Assembly (NCBI GenBank): GCA_029556005.1
Contig: JAKQGT010000287.1
Coordinates: 1 to 5,403, forward strand
Length of the DNA: 5,403 bases
Direction: 5' to 3'
From: Chlamydiota bacterium
GTDB taxonomy: Bacteria; Chlamydiota; Chlamydiia; Chlamydiales; Simkaniaceae
Shown here: one piece after another, positions 1 to 5,403 of the stretch
How the letters are laid out: each line of letters starts with the position of its first letter
How positions within the stretch are numbered: position 1 is the first letter of the stretch
Translations under genes and position numbers: made by a program
The notes under the pieces: generated by a model
Database searches by the model: none
What the model was told of the DNA's origin: nothing
What the model saw: only the letters and a program-made list of their open reading frames with translations

Positions 1-1006
1 TATGGGCAAAATCGACAAAAAGGTGGAGTCCTTTGGGATTCATGATCCGTTCGAGTCTTCCAGGAACCCCTTCAAAAGAGGCTAGTTTTTTTTGCAGGGT
101 AGAAAAGCGGTGCCCACGCAAATGTCCCACAGCAATGGCAGCCAAACAATTATAAATATTATAAATCCCTATCAGCTTCGTTTCAAAGGGATAGGCCTTA
201 TTTTGATGATGCACAATAAAGCGCGTCCCGTCTAAAGACTCTTCGATGTCTGTCGCCCTAAAATCAGCAGGAGCCTCAAGCGCATAGGTGATCCCTTTAA
301 GAGACTCCCAAGCAGAATCATCTCGATTAATCACCAAATGCTTCACTTGGTTTGCTAATTGCATTTTTGCAGACTGATAGATTTCCATGGAACCGTGATA
401 ATCGAGATGGTCTTGAGAAAGATTTGTAAAAATCCCCACGTCAAAAATGATCCCTTTCACACGATTTTGGTCCAGAGCATGAGAGGTCACTTCCATCACA
501 GCCGCCTCCATCTTTTGATCCACCATTTCTCTCAACATTTTGTAGTTGGTGATCACATCAGACGTTGTGAGTTGTGCAGGGAGTTTTTGCTTTCCAATAA
601 TGGTTTCGATCGTTCCCATCAGCCCACAGTTTCCGAGAAGGTGTTGGACTAAATAGGCAGTTGTCGTTTTCCCATTGGTCCCTGTGATTCCCACCATAAA
701 AAGAGAAGCTGCAGGATCTTCATAATACCGTTTAGCTAGAAGGGGCTCCAAAGTCGCAATATCTTTTGCAATGACTTGCACCACATGCGTTAGAAAAGGA
801 TTATAAATATCGGTTAAAATAACATGAGCCCCTGCTTCTAAAGCTTTAGGGATAAAATCAGAACCATCAAAGGTTTTCCCCTTTTTAGCAATGAATAGAG
901 AGCCTGGGGAGACAAATTGAGAGTGAGAGGAAATTCCCGTAATTTCAATCTCCTTACTCCCCTTAATCTCTACATCTAAATCTTTAAATAATTTTTTTAT
1001 TTTCAT
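1..1006 (-). CDS. murE: MurE, UDP-MurNAc-tripeptide ligase (C-terminal part outside window)
   Basis: MurE is a cytoplasmic ATP-dependent Mur ligase that adds the third residue (usually meso-diaminopimelate in Gram-negative and chlamydial relatives) to UDP-MurNAc-L-Ala-D-Glu. I translated 335 residues from ATG 1006-1004 to the left edge without a stop. Visible: the N-terminal UDP-binding domain (about 1-100); the Mur ligase P-loop GITGTNGKTTT at 106-116 with Lys113; TTSD at 147-150 in the substrate region; EVTSHAL at 172-178 (usually E-V-S-S-H-A-L); NLSQDHLDYHG at 195-205; and YQSAK at 210-214, whose Lys214 matches the carbamylated lysine. The reading stops at VDFAH (331-335), the start of the usual (Y/F)AHTP motif and the third domain. 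The specificity motif (DNPR in DAP enzymes) is therefore off the window, and the DAP assignment is inference. The start overlaps the ftsI stop as ATGA, with only a weak GTGGA ribosome site, which suggests translational coupling. Confidence 0.96.
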   Translation of the reverse strand, partial: MKIKKLFKDLDVEIKGSKEIEITGISSHSQFVSPGSLFIAKKGKTFDGSDFIPKALEAGAHVILTDIYNPFLTHVVQVIAKDIATLEPLLAKRYYEDPAASLFMVGITGTNGKTTTAYLVQHLLGNCGLMGTIETIIGKQKLPAQLTTSDVITNYKMLREMVDQKMEAAVMEVTSHALDQNRVKGIIFDVGIFTNLSQDHLDYHGSMEIYQSAKMQLANQVKHLVINRDDSAWESLKGITYALEAPADFRATDIEESLDGTRFIVHHQNKAYPFETKLIGIYNIYNCLAAIAVGHLRGHRFSTLQKKLASFEGVPGRLERIMNPKGLHLFVDFAH

Positions 1007-2976
1007 CGATTCCACTGGGAATAGAGTTCTTTAAGGAGATTAACTTGTTCGTTCCAATCAGCTTTAGTCTTATCTGAGCGCGGGTCATCTTGGGGATGAC
1101 CATGGGGATCATCCGGCGGAATTCCCAGATATTTAAAGGTGCGGAGCATAATCTGTTTGAATACAGGGGCTGCACAGCTTCCTCCAAAATAGGTTTTTCC
1201 AATACCCGGCAAATAACGGTACTCAGGCTCATCGATTGCAATATAGAGAAGAAATTTTGGGTGATAGGCAGGGGCAAAGCCAATAAAACTCGAATAGTGG
1301 TGTTTATTAGAATAGGTGCCTCCTATGATTTTCTCTGTTGTTCCCGTTTTACCCGCTTCTGTATAACCGGGGATATCGGCCCGTACGCCTCCTCCACCAG
1401 GTTTGGTGACAGATTTTAACGCATAGATCAATTCTCGGCTAATGTCTCCACTTAAAACCTGTTTTCTCTCTCTTTGACTTGAGTCCAGAACCACCTCTCC
1501 CTCTTTGATTATTTTTTTCACTAGGGTGGGTTGAACCTGATACCCCCCATTGGCAATAATAGCAAAAGCGCGCATGAGTTGGAGACTATTCACCAGAAGA
1601 TTATAGCCAAAAGATAAGGAGTAAGGAGTGGGGGTACTCCATTGGAGCTGCCCTGTCCCATACTTTTTATTGGGAGAAGGAAGCAGACCAGAGCTCTCAC
1701 TGGGAAGTTCGATTCCGGTGGGAACGCCAAACCCAAAAACCTCCTCTAGCTGATTGCGATACCACTCCGCCCCTAAGGTAGCAACGACTCGCTGGATAAG
1801 GGTCGCAACATAGATATTAGAAGATTTTTGAATGGCCAAATACATGTTGAAATAGCGATGGGAACCGACATCTCGAATCATCCCCTTTCTTCCAGGAAAG
1901 GTTCCGTCATACACAGGGATCATTTCCGCAGGGTCAAAAATAGGGGCTTTCCCTTGTTTTTTTAACTCTTCATTTGCAAGGAGCGCCACAGCCACTGAAA
2001 TCGCTTTCATGGGGGAACCTGGCTCAAAACAGTCGGTAATGGCATGAACTTTCGTCGCTTCGATCCGATCGGGGTCGTTATAGTAGGTGCGATAGTGAGA
2101 AGGATCAAATCCGGGATATTGGGCTAAAGCATAGATCTCCCCTGTATTGGGGTTCATCATCACAGCCCACCCCCCCTTGGCTCCTGCTGTCTTCACAGCG
2201 CGCTCGATTTCCTCTTCAGCAATAGCCTGAATATAGTGATGAATGGAAAGATAAACGTCCGCCCCATCTTCAGGATGGGAGACAAGCACTCCACTTTCCA
2301 AAGCTTGACTAGGAGAGCGCAACAGAAGTCTTTTCCCCGCTTTTCCTTGGAGATAAGCATCAAAGAATAGCTCAAGCCCCCCTGTAGGCAGCGCTTGATG
2401 GGTTTGGATATCACGATCATCCCGCACCGTATGAAGGACTGCTCCCAGGAGCTTTCCATAGGGATAAGCTCGTTTAAAATCTTCAACAAAATAGAGAGCA
2501 TTACGGGGGATTTTTTTCCATCTGGCATAAGGATTCCACCAGTTGAGCAACAGCTCTTTTTCTTTCTCATGGAGCCACATGTGAAGACGGCGACTCCGAC
2601 TCCGCTTATCAAACTGCTTACGCACCTCATTTTTTTCTTTCCAGTTAAGCTCTAATAGCTCACCCAGATGACTGGAGATCTCATCTCTCAAATGTTCAGG
2701 AATCGTGATGGGATCCACAAAAAGATGGTAACGCTTCACATCAAATACAAGAGGAACAGCTTTTTCAACATGCCCCTCTTTGAGGTCAGGATTGGAGAAA
2801 AATCGTCCGCGCTTAAAAGGTTCGACAACAGCATATTGATGCTGCGCTTTGGCGAGTCGCGCCCATTTATCCCCTTCTGTGATTTGGAGTTTGAAAAATT
2901 GGACGACTATAAAGCAAAAGAGCACGAGAAGGAAGGAGGCCAAAAATAAGAGGCGCCGAAAATCTTTAGTGTTCAT
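1003..2976 (-). CDS. ftsI: FtsI/PBP3, septal peptidoglycan transpeptidase (class B PBP)
   Basis: This is a class B penicillin-binding protein, the D,D-transpeptidase that cross-links septal peptidoglycan from the periplasmic side of the inner membrane. With the ATG at 2976 it has 657 residues. A single membrane anchor lies at about 8-27 (LLFLASFLLVLFCFIVVQFF). The three catalytic motifs are present: SPMK at 321-324 (nucleophile Ser321, in EPGSPMK), SSN at 385-387, and KTGT at 543-546. The pedestal region is divergent: the usual RGxxxDRxG motif after the anchor is reduced to KRGRFFSN. The C-terminus adds a hydrophilic Asp/Pro/His-rich tail. An in-frame TTG at 2985 would add three residues. The purine-rich GAGCGAGG sits 3 bases before that TTG and about 12 before the ATG, so the choice is uncertain; I prefer ATG. 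The gene overlaps the end of ftsL and forms ATGA with murE. It corresponds in position to chlamydial pbp3 (CT270). Confidence 0.95.
   Translation of the reverse strand: MNTKDFRRLLFLASFLLVLFCFIVVQFFKLQITEGDKWARLAKAQHQYAVVEPFKRGRFFSNPDLKEGHVEKAVPLVFDVKRYHLFVDPITIPEHLRDEISSHLGELLELNWKEKNEVRKQFDKRSRSRRLHMWLHEKEKELLLNWWNPYARWKKIPRNALYFVEDFKRAYPYGKLLGAVLHTVRDDRDIQTHQALPTGGLELFFDAYLQGKAGKRLLLRSPSQALESGVLVSHPEDGADVYLSIHHYIQAIAEEEIERAVKTAGAKGGWAVMMNPNTGEIYALAQYPGFDPSHYRTYYNDPDRIEATKVHAITDCFEPGSPMKAISVAVALLANEELKKQGKAPIFDPAEMIPVYDGTFPGRKGMIRDVGSHRYFNMYLAIQKSSNIYVATLIQRVVATLGAEWYRNQLEEVFGFGVPTGIELPSESSGLLPSPNKKYGTGQLQWSTPTPYSLSFGYNLLVNSLQLMRAFAIIANGGYQVQPTLVKKIIKEGEVVLDSSQRERKQVLSGDISRELIYALKSVTKPGGGGVRADIPGYTEAGKTGTTEKIIGGTYSNKHHYSSFIGFAPAYHPKFLLYIAIDEPEYRYLPGIGKTYFGGSCAAPVFKQIMLRTFKYLGIPPDDPHGHPQDDPRSDKTKADWNEQVNLLKELYSQWNR
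1083..1101. repeat. Perfect inverted repeat near the 3' end of ftsI
   Basis: GGTCATC (1083-1089) and GATGACC (1095-1101) are exact inverted copies around a 5-base loop. A second partial match (GGATCATCC, 1107-1115) can compete for the right arm. In the protein this stretch gives the Asp-Pro-His tail of PBP3. No U-run follows on either strand, so it is not an intrinsic terminator. It may simply reflect the repetitive Asp-Pro coding. Confidence 0.5.
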
Positions 2977-3247
2977 GAACGACAATAACCTCGCTCACTA
3001 ACGGTTGCTTTAGGTGAGAAAACTGGGGAGTTCTTAAGAGCTCCATCAATCTTTCAGGATTTTCGAGACGCTCAATTTCAAAACATAATTGGGCATTTTC
3101 CTCTTCAATACGGTGGAGTGCTTTTGTCAGTTTGGGGATTTGCATCTTCAGCTCGGTTAAATCATTTTGCTTATCGATGTAAAGATAAAGAAGACCCCCT
3201 AAAACAAAGATGCAAATAAATAAGCGTACGAGAAGTCCTTGGGTCAC
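2966..3247 (-). CDS. ftsL: FtsL-like bitopic division protein (CT271-like)
   Basis: This 93-residue protein has the FtsL architecture: a very short cytoplasmic N-terminus, one membrane segment (about 5-24, LLVRLFICIFVLGGLLYLYI), a heptad-like charged stretch at about 28-62 that should form a coiled coil, and a short periplasmic tail. FtsL normally pairs with FtsB and FtsQ and activates the FtsW/FtsI synthase at the septum. Sequence identity to textbook FtsL is too low to see by eye, so the call rests on topology and on its place between rsmH and ftsI. The start is GTG at 3247-3245, preceded by a strong GGGGGA ribosome site at 3258-3253 with a 5-base spacer. It lies 18 bases after the rsmH stop, and its last codons overlap the ftsI start. 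Position and size match the chlamydial CT271 protein, described as FtsL. Confidence 0.8.
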   Translation of the reverse strand: MTQGLLVRLFICIFVLGGLLYLYIDKQNDLTELKMQIPKLTKALHRIEEENAQLCFEIERLENPERLMELLRTPQFSHLKQPLVSEVIVVHEH

Positions 3248-3265
3248 GAGCTTCCCCCACTTCTC

Positions 3266-4182
3266 TTAGATGCGCTCTGCAACACGGAGTTTTGCACTAC
3301 GCGCACGCCGATTTTCACGGCTCTCTTGAAGGGTAGGAATAAGAGGTTTTTTGCTCAGCAATTTAAGTAGGGGGAATAAGTGAGATTCTTTCATTTCCAC
3401 CATTTTTTTGATCGGTTTAGAAGCGGAGCGGAAAAGGTTTTTCACAATCCGGTCTTCTAAGCGATGAAACGAAAGAACGCCCATGCGCCCCCCTGGAGCC
3501 AAAAGACTAATGGCTTCTTTCACCCCTTGTTCAATCGAGGAGAGCTCTTGATTCACAGAGATACGCAGCGCTTGAAAGACAAGGGTTGCTGGATGGAGTT
3601 TTTTTCGAGAATGTCTAATCGATTTTTCAATCACTTCAGCAAGCTCCGTGGTCGTCTCAATCTGTTTTTTTTTGCGAGCAAGAACAATCCCTCTAGCCGC
3701 CTGTTTCCAATAGCGCTCTTCTCCATATTCGCGGAAAAGCTTCCCGAGATCGGCTTCAGACCAAGTATTCACAATCTCTTTAGCTGTCATGGGGGATGAA
3801 GGATCCATACGCATATCCAAGGGTCCTTCTTTCATAAAACTAAATCCCCGTTTTTTTTCATCTAATTGCATGGATGACACTCCCAAGTCAAAAAAAAACC
3901 ATCTACCTGACTCACTCCCCTCTCCTCTAGAAGCTCTCTTACATTTCTAAAGTTTGCATGAACAAACTCTACCTTCCCCTCAAACTCCTTTAAATGCTCT
4001 TTTGCAATGCCTAAAGCTTCCTCATCCTGATCACATCCGTAATACGTTTTAATTTCTGGATGTGCTTTTAAAAGGGCTTTGGCAAACCCCCCCGCTCCTA
4101 GTGTCCCGTCAAAAAAGAGAGAGAGGTTTCTTCCTTCAAAAATTTCCAAGCTCTCTTTGAGCATTACCGGAACATGGGGCAT
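3266..4182 (-). CDS. rsmH: RsmH (MraW) 16S rRNA C1402 N4-methyltransferase, interrupted by a -1 frame shift
   Basis: RsmH is the SAM-dependent enzyme that N4-methylates C1402 of 16S rRNA. The reading starts at ATG 4182-4180 with HVPVMLKES, then the SAM-binding motif DGTLGAGG at 25-32 and YYGCDQDEEAL near 47-57. After VDGFF (93-97) this frame continues as LTWECHPCN and stops at 3862. The neighbouring frame continues directly with DLGVSSMQLDE, GPLDMRMDP, a GGRMGVLSFHRLEDR motif, and RARSAKLRVAE at the end, stopping at 3266-3268. One extra base at the T9 run (3890-3898 on plus) restores a 305-residue protein of normal family length with the expected VDG-xxx-DLGVSS spacing. Neither half alone contains a complete methyltransferase fold. 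The start overlaps the mraZ stop (TAATG) and has AGGA at 4192-4189 with a 6-base spacer. The split could be a sequence error, a mutation, or a slip site. Confidence 0.93.
3890..3898 (-). other. rsmH: T9 slip site in rsmH (point of frame change)
   Basis: Nine A on the plus strand give nine T in the rsmH coding strand. The incoming frame reads GGT TTT TTT TTG ACT, while the conserved downstream frame begins at the codons GAC TTG GGA for Asp-Leu-Gly. A T10 run would encode VDGFFFDLGVSS without interruption. The run contains T TTT TTT in exactly the phase of a canonical -1 slippery heptamer. Purine-rich, Shine-Dalgarno-like sequence (GAGGAGAGGGGAG) lies about 16 bases upstream in the same RNA. 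What is seen is the frame change; whether it is an assembly error, a real mutation or a productive slip site cannot be told from sequence alone. Confidence 0.85.
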
Positions 4183-4715
4183 TAGATTTCCTGATACTCT
4201 TCTTGTTCCTGTTTCGTTAATGCAGCCTCAGCATCACTTTCGCTAGCACTTTCATCGAGAAGAGCAAACGCCTCTTCAGTCATCTTGGCTAAGCTATCAT
4301 CTTCTCCACCCAAGAACATTTCGAGATCGGCTTCATATTTCTCCTTAGCCCAAATCTCAACTTTATTGAGAACTCCAGCAATTACAATCTCTTGGTGAAT
4401 TCCCGTTGCTTTTTTGAGAACGGGTGGAAGAAGGACACGCCCTAATTTGTCACATGTCGTGTGGTGCAAAGTGGAAAAGAATAATGTAAAAAACTTGCGG
4501 TACTTTGCAATGTGCTGTTTCGCCTGAAATTTGCGCACAATTTTATCGATATCGCTTCTTCGATAAATCGCTAAAGATCCTCCTAAACCGAGTGCTAAAG
4601 TAAATTGCAATTCCCCATTTTCTACGAGGCCATAACGCATGTGTTGAGGGAGAACAAAACGATTTTTCTCATCGAGTTTTGTGTGTGTTGATCCGTTGAA
4701 AAAGAAGTTGTTCAT
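4182..4715 (-). CDS. mraZ: MraZ, dcw operon transcriptional regulator with acidic C-terminal extension
   Basis: MraZ is an AbrB-fold, oligomeric DNA-binding protein that in E. coli represses its own dcw promoter. Numbered from ATG 4715, the protein has 177 residues. Both family hallmark DxxxR motifs are present: DEKNR at 15-19 within HTKLDEKNRFVLP, and DKLGR at 89-93 within CDKLGRVLLPP. The first half also has the LGLGGSLAIY stretch and the second half ends with VEIWAKEKY. The core ends near residue 135, and about 42 residues of acidic sequence follow (GGEDDSLAK, DESASESDAEAA, EQEEYQEI), longer than the usual 143-152 residue family. The frame is open upstream to a GTG at 4760 (192 residues). 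I chose ATG 4715 because homology begins there (MNNFFFNG) and the 15 extra codons lie on the operator repeats. It has no clear ribosome site, however, while GGAGG lies only 2 bases before the GTG. Confidence 0.93.
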   Translation of the reverse strand: MNNFFFNGSTHTKLDEKNRFVLPQHMRYGLVENGELQFTLALGLGGSLAIYRRSDIDKIVRKFQAKQHIAKYRKFFTLFFSTLHHTTCDKLGRVLLPPVLKKATGIHQEIVIAGVLNKVEIWAKEKYEADLEMFLGGEDDSLAKMTEEAFALLDESASESDAEAALTKQEQEEYQEI

Positions 4716-4730
4716 ACCAAATGCGCGCGG

Positions 4731-4760
4731 TTTTTTCCACTTATTTCCACACTTTATCAC
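4731..4760 (-). promoter_or_regulatory. Putative MraZ operator, array facing mraZ
   Basis: Reading toward mraZ, three consecutive 10-base units begin with GTG at 4760, 4750 and 4740. The second and third start with exact GTGGAAA (4750-4744 and 4740-4734), while the first is degenerate (GTGATAA). The exact one-helical-turn period and GTGG core resemble the E. coli MraZ site, TGGGN repeats separated by 5 bases. The array ends 15 bases before the preferred mraZ start, which fits autoregulation. The pattern is seen directly; binding is inference. Confidence 0.55.
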
Positions 4761-4762
4761 CG

Positions 4763-4767
4763 CCTCC
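4763..4767 (-). promoter_or_regulatory. GGAGG ribosome-site-like element upstream of mraZ
   Basis: A perfect GGAGG on the minus strand lies 2 bases before the GTG at 4760, which is shorter than the usual 5-9 base spacer, and 47 bases before the ATG at 4715. It is the strongest Shine-Dalgarno match upstream of mraZ and keeps open the 192-residue GTG-initiated form. It could also be incidental sequence in the leader. Confidence 0.3.
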
Positions 4768-4814
4768 GAAAATGAGCAATCTTTTTGTCGAAAACTTCCC
4801 CAAACTCTCGCTCA

Positions 4815-4843
4815 ATAAAATCTTAAACTATTAAATATCAATA
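4815..4843 (-). promoter_or_regulatory. Possible mraZ operon promoter in AT-rich spacer
   Basis: On the minus strand TTGATA (4843-4838) is followed after 16 bases by TTTATT (4821-4816). This is an acceptable but imperfect sigma-70-like pair inside the most AT-rich part of the intergenic region. It would start transcription around 4809, giving a leader that includes the GTGGAAA array. Other hexamers nearby fit about as well, so this is a weak prediction. Confidence 0.25.
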
Positions 4844-4854
4844 AGAATTGAAAG

Positions 4855-4874
4855 GTGGAAATCTGTGGAAAAGT
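4855..4874 (+). promoter_or_regulatory. Putative second MraZ operator, array facing the plus-strand gene
   Basis: Two GTGGAAA direct repeats start at 4855 and 4865, again exactly 10 bases apart, but oriented toward the rightward gene. Together with the array at 4731-4760 they flank the AT-rich divergent promoter region in opposite orientation. The right part overlaps two DnaA-box-like 9-mers (4864-4872 and 4874-4882), so a DnaA site is the main alternative. The repeats are seen; function is inferred from the MraZ operator of E. coli. Confidence 0.45.
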
Positions 4875-4928
4875 TGTTCACAAACACCTTTCCTAAGGGT
4901 TACTCTTTTCCTTTAATGAAGCGCATTG

Positions 4929-4934
4929 TATAAC
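4929..4934 (+). promoter_or_regulatory. Possible -10 element (TATAAC) for the plus-strand gene
   Basis: TATAAC matches five of six bases of the sigma-70 -10 consensus and is directly preceded by TG. It would start transcription near 4941, just before an AGAGG ribosome site (4944-4948) that lies 11 bases before the ATG at 4960. No good -35 hexamer is found at 16-18 bases upstream (only a T-rich, C-containing stretch), so an activator or a non-canonical -35 may be involved. Confidence 0.4.
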
Positions 4935-4959
4935 ATAGGAAACAGAGGTAGTAATAAGA

Positions 4960-5403
4960 ATGGCTGAACCACGTACAATAGATAACTTGGGTCTAGGTCC
5001 TTCGATTCGTTGGGCACAAGATCAAGCGTTTATCGATCAGTCGATTGTTAAGGAGTCGTCCTTTGTCTCCTTACAGACGACGATTGATGTCTCTTCTCCC
5101 TTTTTTTCGAGTGAATTTGACCTTCTCTTTCAGATTAAGCAAAGGTTTGCCCCTTGGGCTCTGATGCTGGCTCCCAAAGGGTTCAACATGCAAAAAATGC
5201 GCCTCTTTACCTATCAAGCAATCCCTTCTCTCGGAAGTGAGGAATTTCTCTCCTCCCAAATGCAGAAAATCCGAGATAAAGTCGCCCTCAATAAAGAAGA
5301 TCGCATCAAGCGTCGTGAAGAGGGAAGAGGAGCTGAGTTTGCTTGGGAAGATGAAAGAGAAGAAGAAGAAGAGCAGCGTGAGTCCAAAACACTCATCGCC
5401 CTC
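4960..5403 (+). CDS. Conserved chlamydial hypothetical protein, CT273-like by position (3' end outside window)
   Basis: An open frame runs from ATG 4960-4962 to the right edge (148 residues, no stop), with AGAGG at 4944-4948 as ribosome site (11-base spacer). I do not recognise a named domain. The N-terminus (DNLGLGPSIRWAQDQAFID, residues 8-26) is polar with no signal peptide or membrane segment, so it is probably cytosolic. Residues 42-90 are more hydrophobic and look globular (FDLLFQI, FAPWALMLAP). From about 103 the protein becomes highly charged, mixed KR/E then acidic, with a run of five Glu (134-138) coded by GAA repeats. It is divergently transcribed from the mraZ operon and is the right place for a counterpart of C. 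trachomatis CT273, an uncharacterised protein beside the rsmH homologue CT272. That link is from remembered gene order, not alignment. Function is unknown. Confidence 0.75.
   Translation, partial: MAEPRTIDNLGLGPSIRWAQDQAFIDQSIVKESSFVSLQTTIDVSSPFFSSEFDLLFQIKQRFAPWALMLAPKGFNMQKMRLFTYQAIPSLGSEEFLSSQMQKIRDKVALNKEDRIKRREEGRGAEFAWEDEREEEEEQRESKTLIAL

Noticed and set aside
359..652. Plus-strand open frame of 97 codons
   Set aside because: Antisense to the conserved murE catalytic region.
1083..1101. Intrinsic terminator between ftsI and murE
   Set aside because: The hairpin lies inside ftsI coding sequence and has no following U-run; murE overlaps ftsI and needs read-through.
984..1283. Minus-strand open frame of 99 codons
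   Set aside because: It lies wholly over the 3' end of ftsI and the start of murE in another frame, and has no recognisable protein features.
2193..2630. Minus-strand open frame of 145 codons
   Set aside because: Out-of-frame shadow of ftsI; the overlapping frame carries the conserved PBP sequence.
3464..3799. Plus-strand open frame of 111 codons
   Set aside because: Antisense shadow of the conserved C-terminal half of RsmH.
4741..4752. Three-codon leader GTG TGG AAA TAA behind the GGAGG
   Set aside because: Spacing is about 10 bases and the start is GTG; such short frames occur by chance and the bases are already explained by the GTGGAAA repeats.
5071..5396. Two minus-strand open frames of about 60 codons
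   Set aside because: They overlap the continuous plus-strand gene that has a start, a ribosome site and an even composition; their serine- and arginine-rich translations look like shadows.
1..5403. Insertion sequences, CRISPR array, tRNA or rRNA genes
   Set aside because: No transposase, regular spacer-repeat pattern or RNA gene signature was seen; almost all of the window is coding.

Overview
The window carries the head of a division and cell wall (dcw) cluster on the minus strand: mraZ, rsmH, an ftsL-like gene, ftsI (PBP3) and the N-terminal two thirds of murE. A divergent gene on the plus strand runs off the right edge. The order mraZ-rsmH-ftsL-ftsI-murE is the classical dcw order. The closely spaced or overlapping minus-strand genes look like one operon. 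The very divergent FtsL and PBP3 and the neighbouring hypothetical gene, which recalls CT273 beside CT269-CT272 in Chlamydia trachomatis, suggest a member of the Chlamydiae. Presence of mraZ points to an environmental (Parachlamydia/Waddlia/Simkania-like) lineage rather than Chlamydia itself. This assignment is inference from synteny and remembered families, not from a search.

Right to left along the minus strand: MraZ (start best placed at 4715) overlaps the rsmH start by one base. rsmH is split by a -1 discontinuity at a run of nine T in the coding strand (3890-3898 on plus); both halves are otherwise well conserved. An 18-base gap with a strong ribosome binding site leads to a GTG-started ftsL. 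The ftsL end overlaps the ftsI start by 11 or 20 bases. ftsI ends in an ATGA overlap with murE, which continues beyond base 1. No terminator is visible on the minus strand.

The 244-base region between mraZ and the plus-strand gene (4716-4959) holds the only regulatory DNA. It contains two arrays of GTGGAAA direct repeats with an exact 10-base period, one oriented toward mraZ (three units, the outer one degenerate) and one toward the rightward gene (two units). The geometry resembles the E. coli MraZ operator (TGGGN repeats with 5-base spacers). MraZ may therefore control both its own operon and the divergent gene.

Together the genes cover a division-cluster regulator (MraZ), 16S rRNA methylation (RsmH), a bitopic divisome scaffold (FtsL), the septal transpeptidase (PBP3) and stem-peptide synthesis (MurE). 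The points most worth checking are the rsmH slip site, the double operator array, the acidic tail on MraZ, and the missing N-terminal DRxG motif of PBP3.
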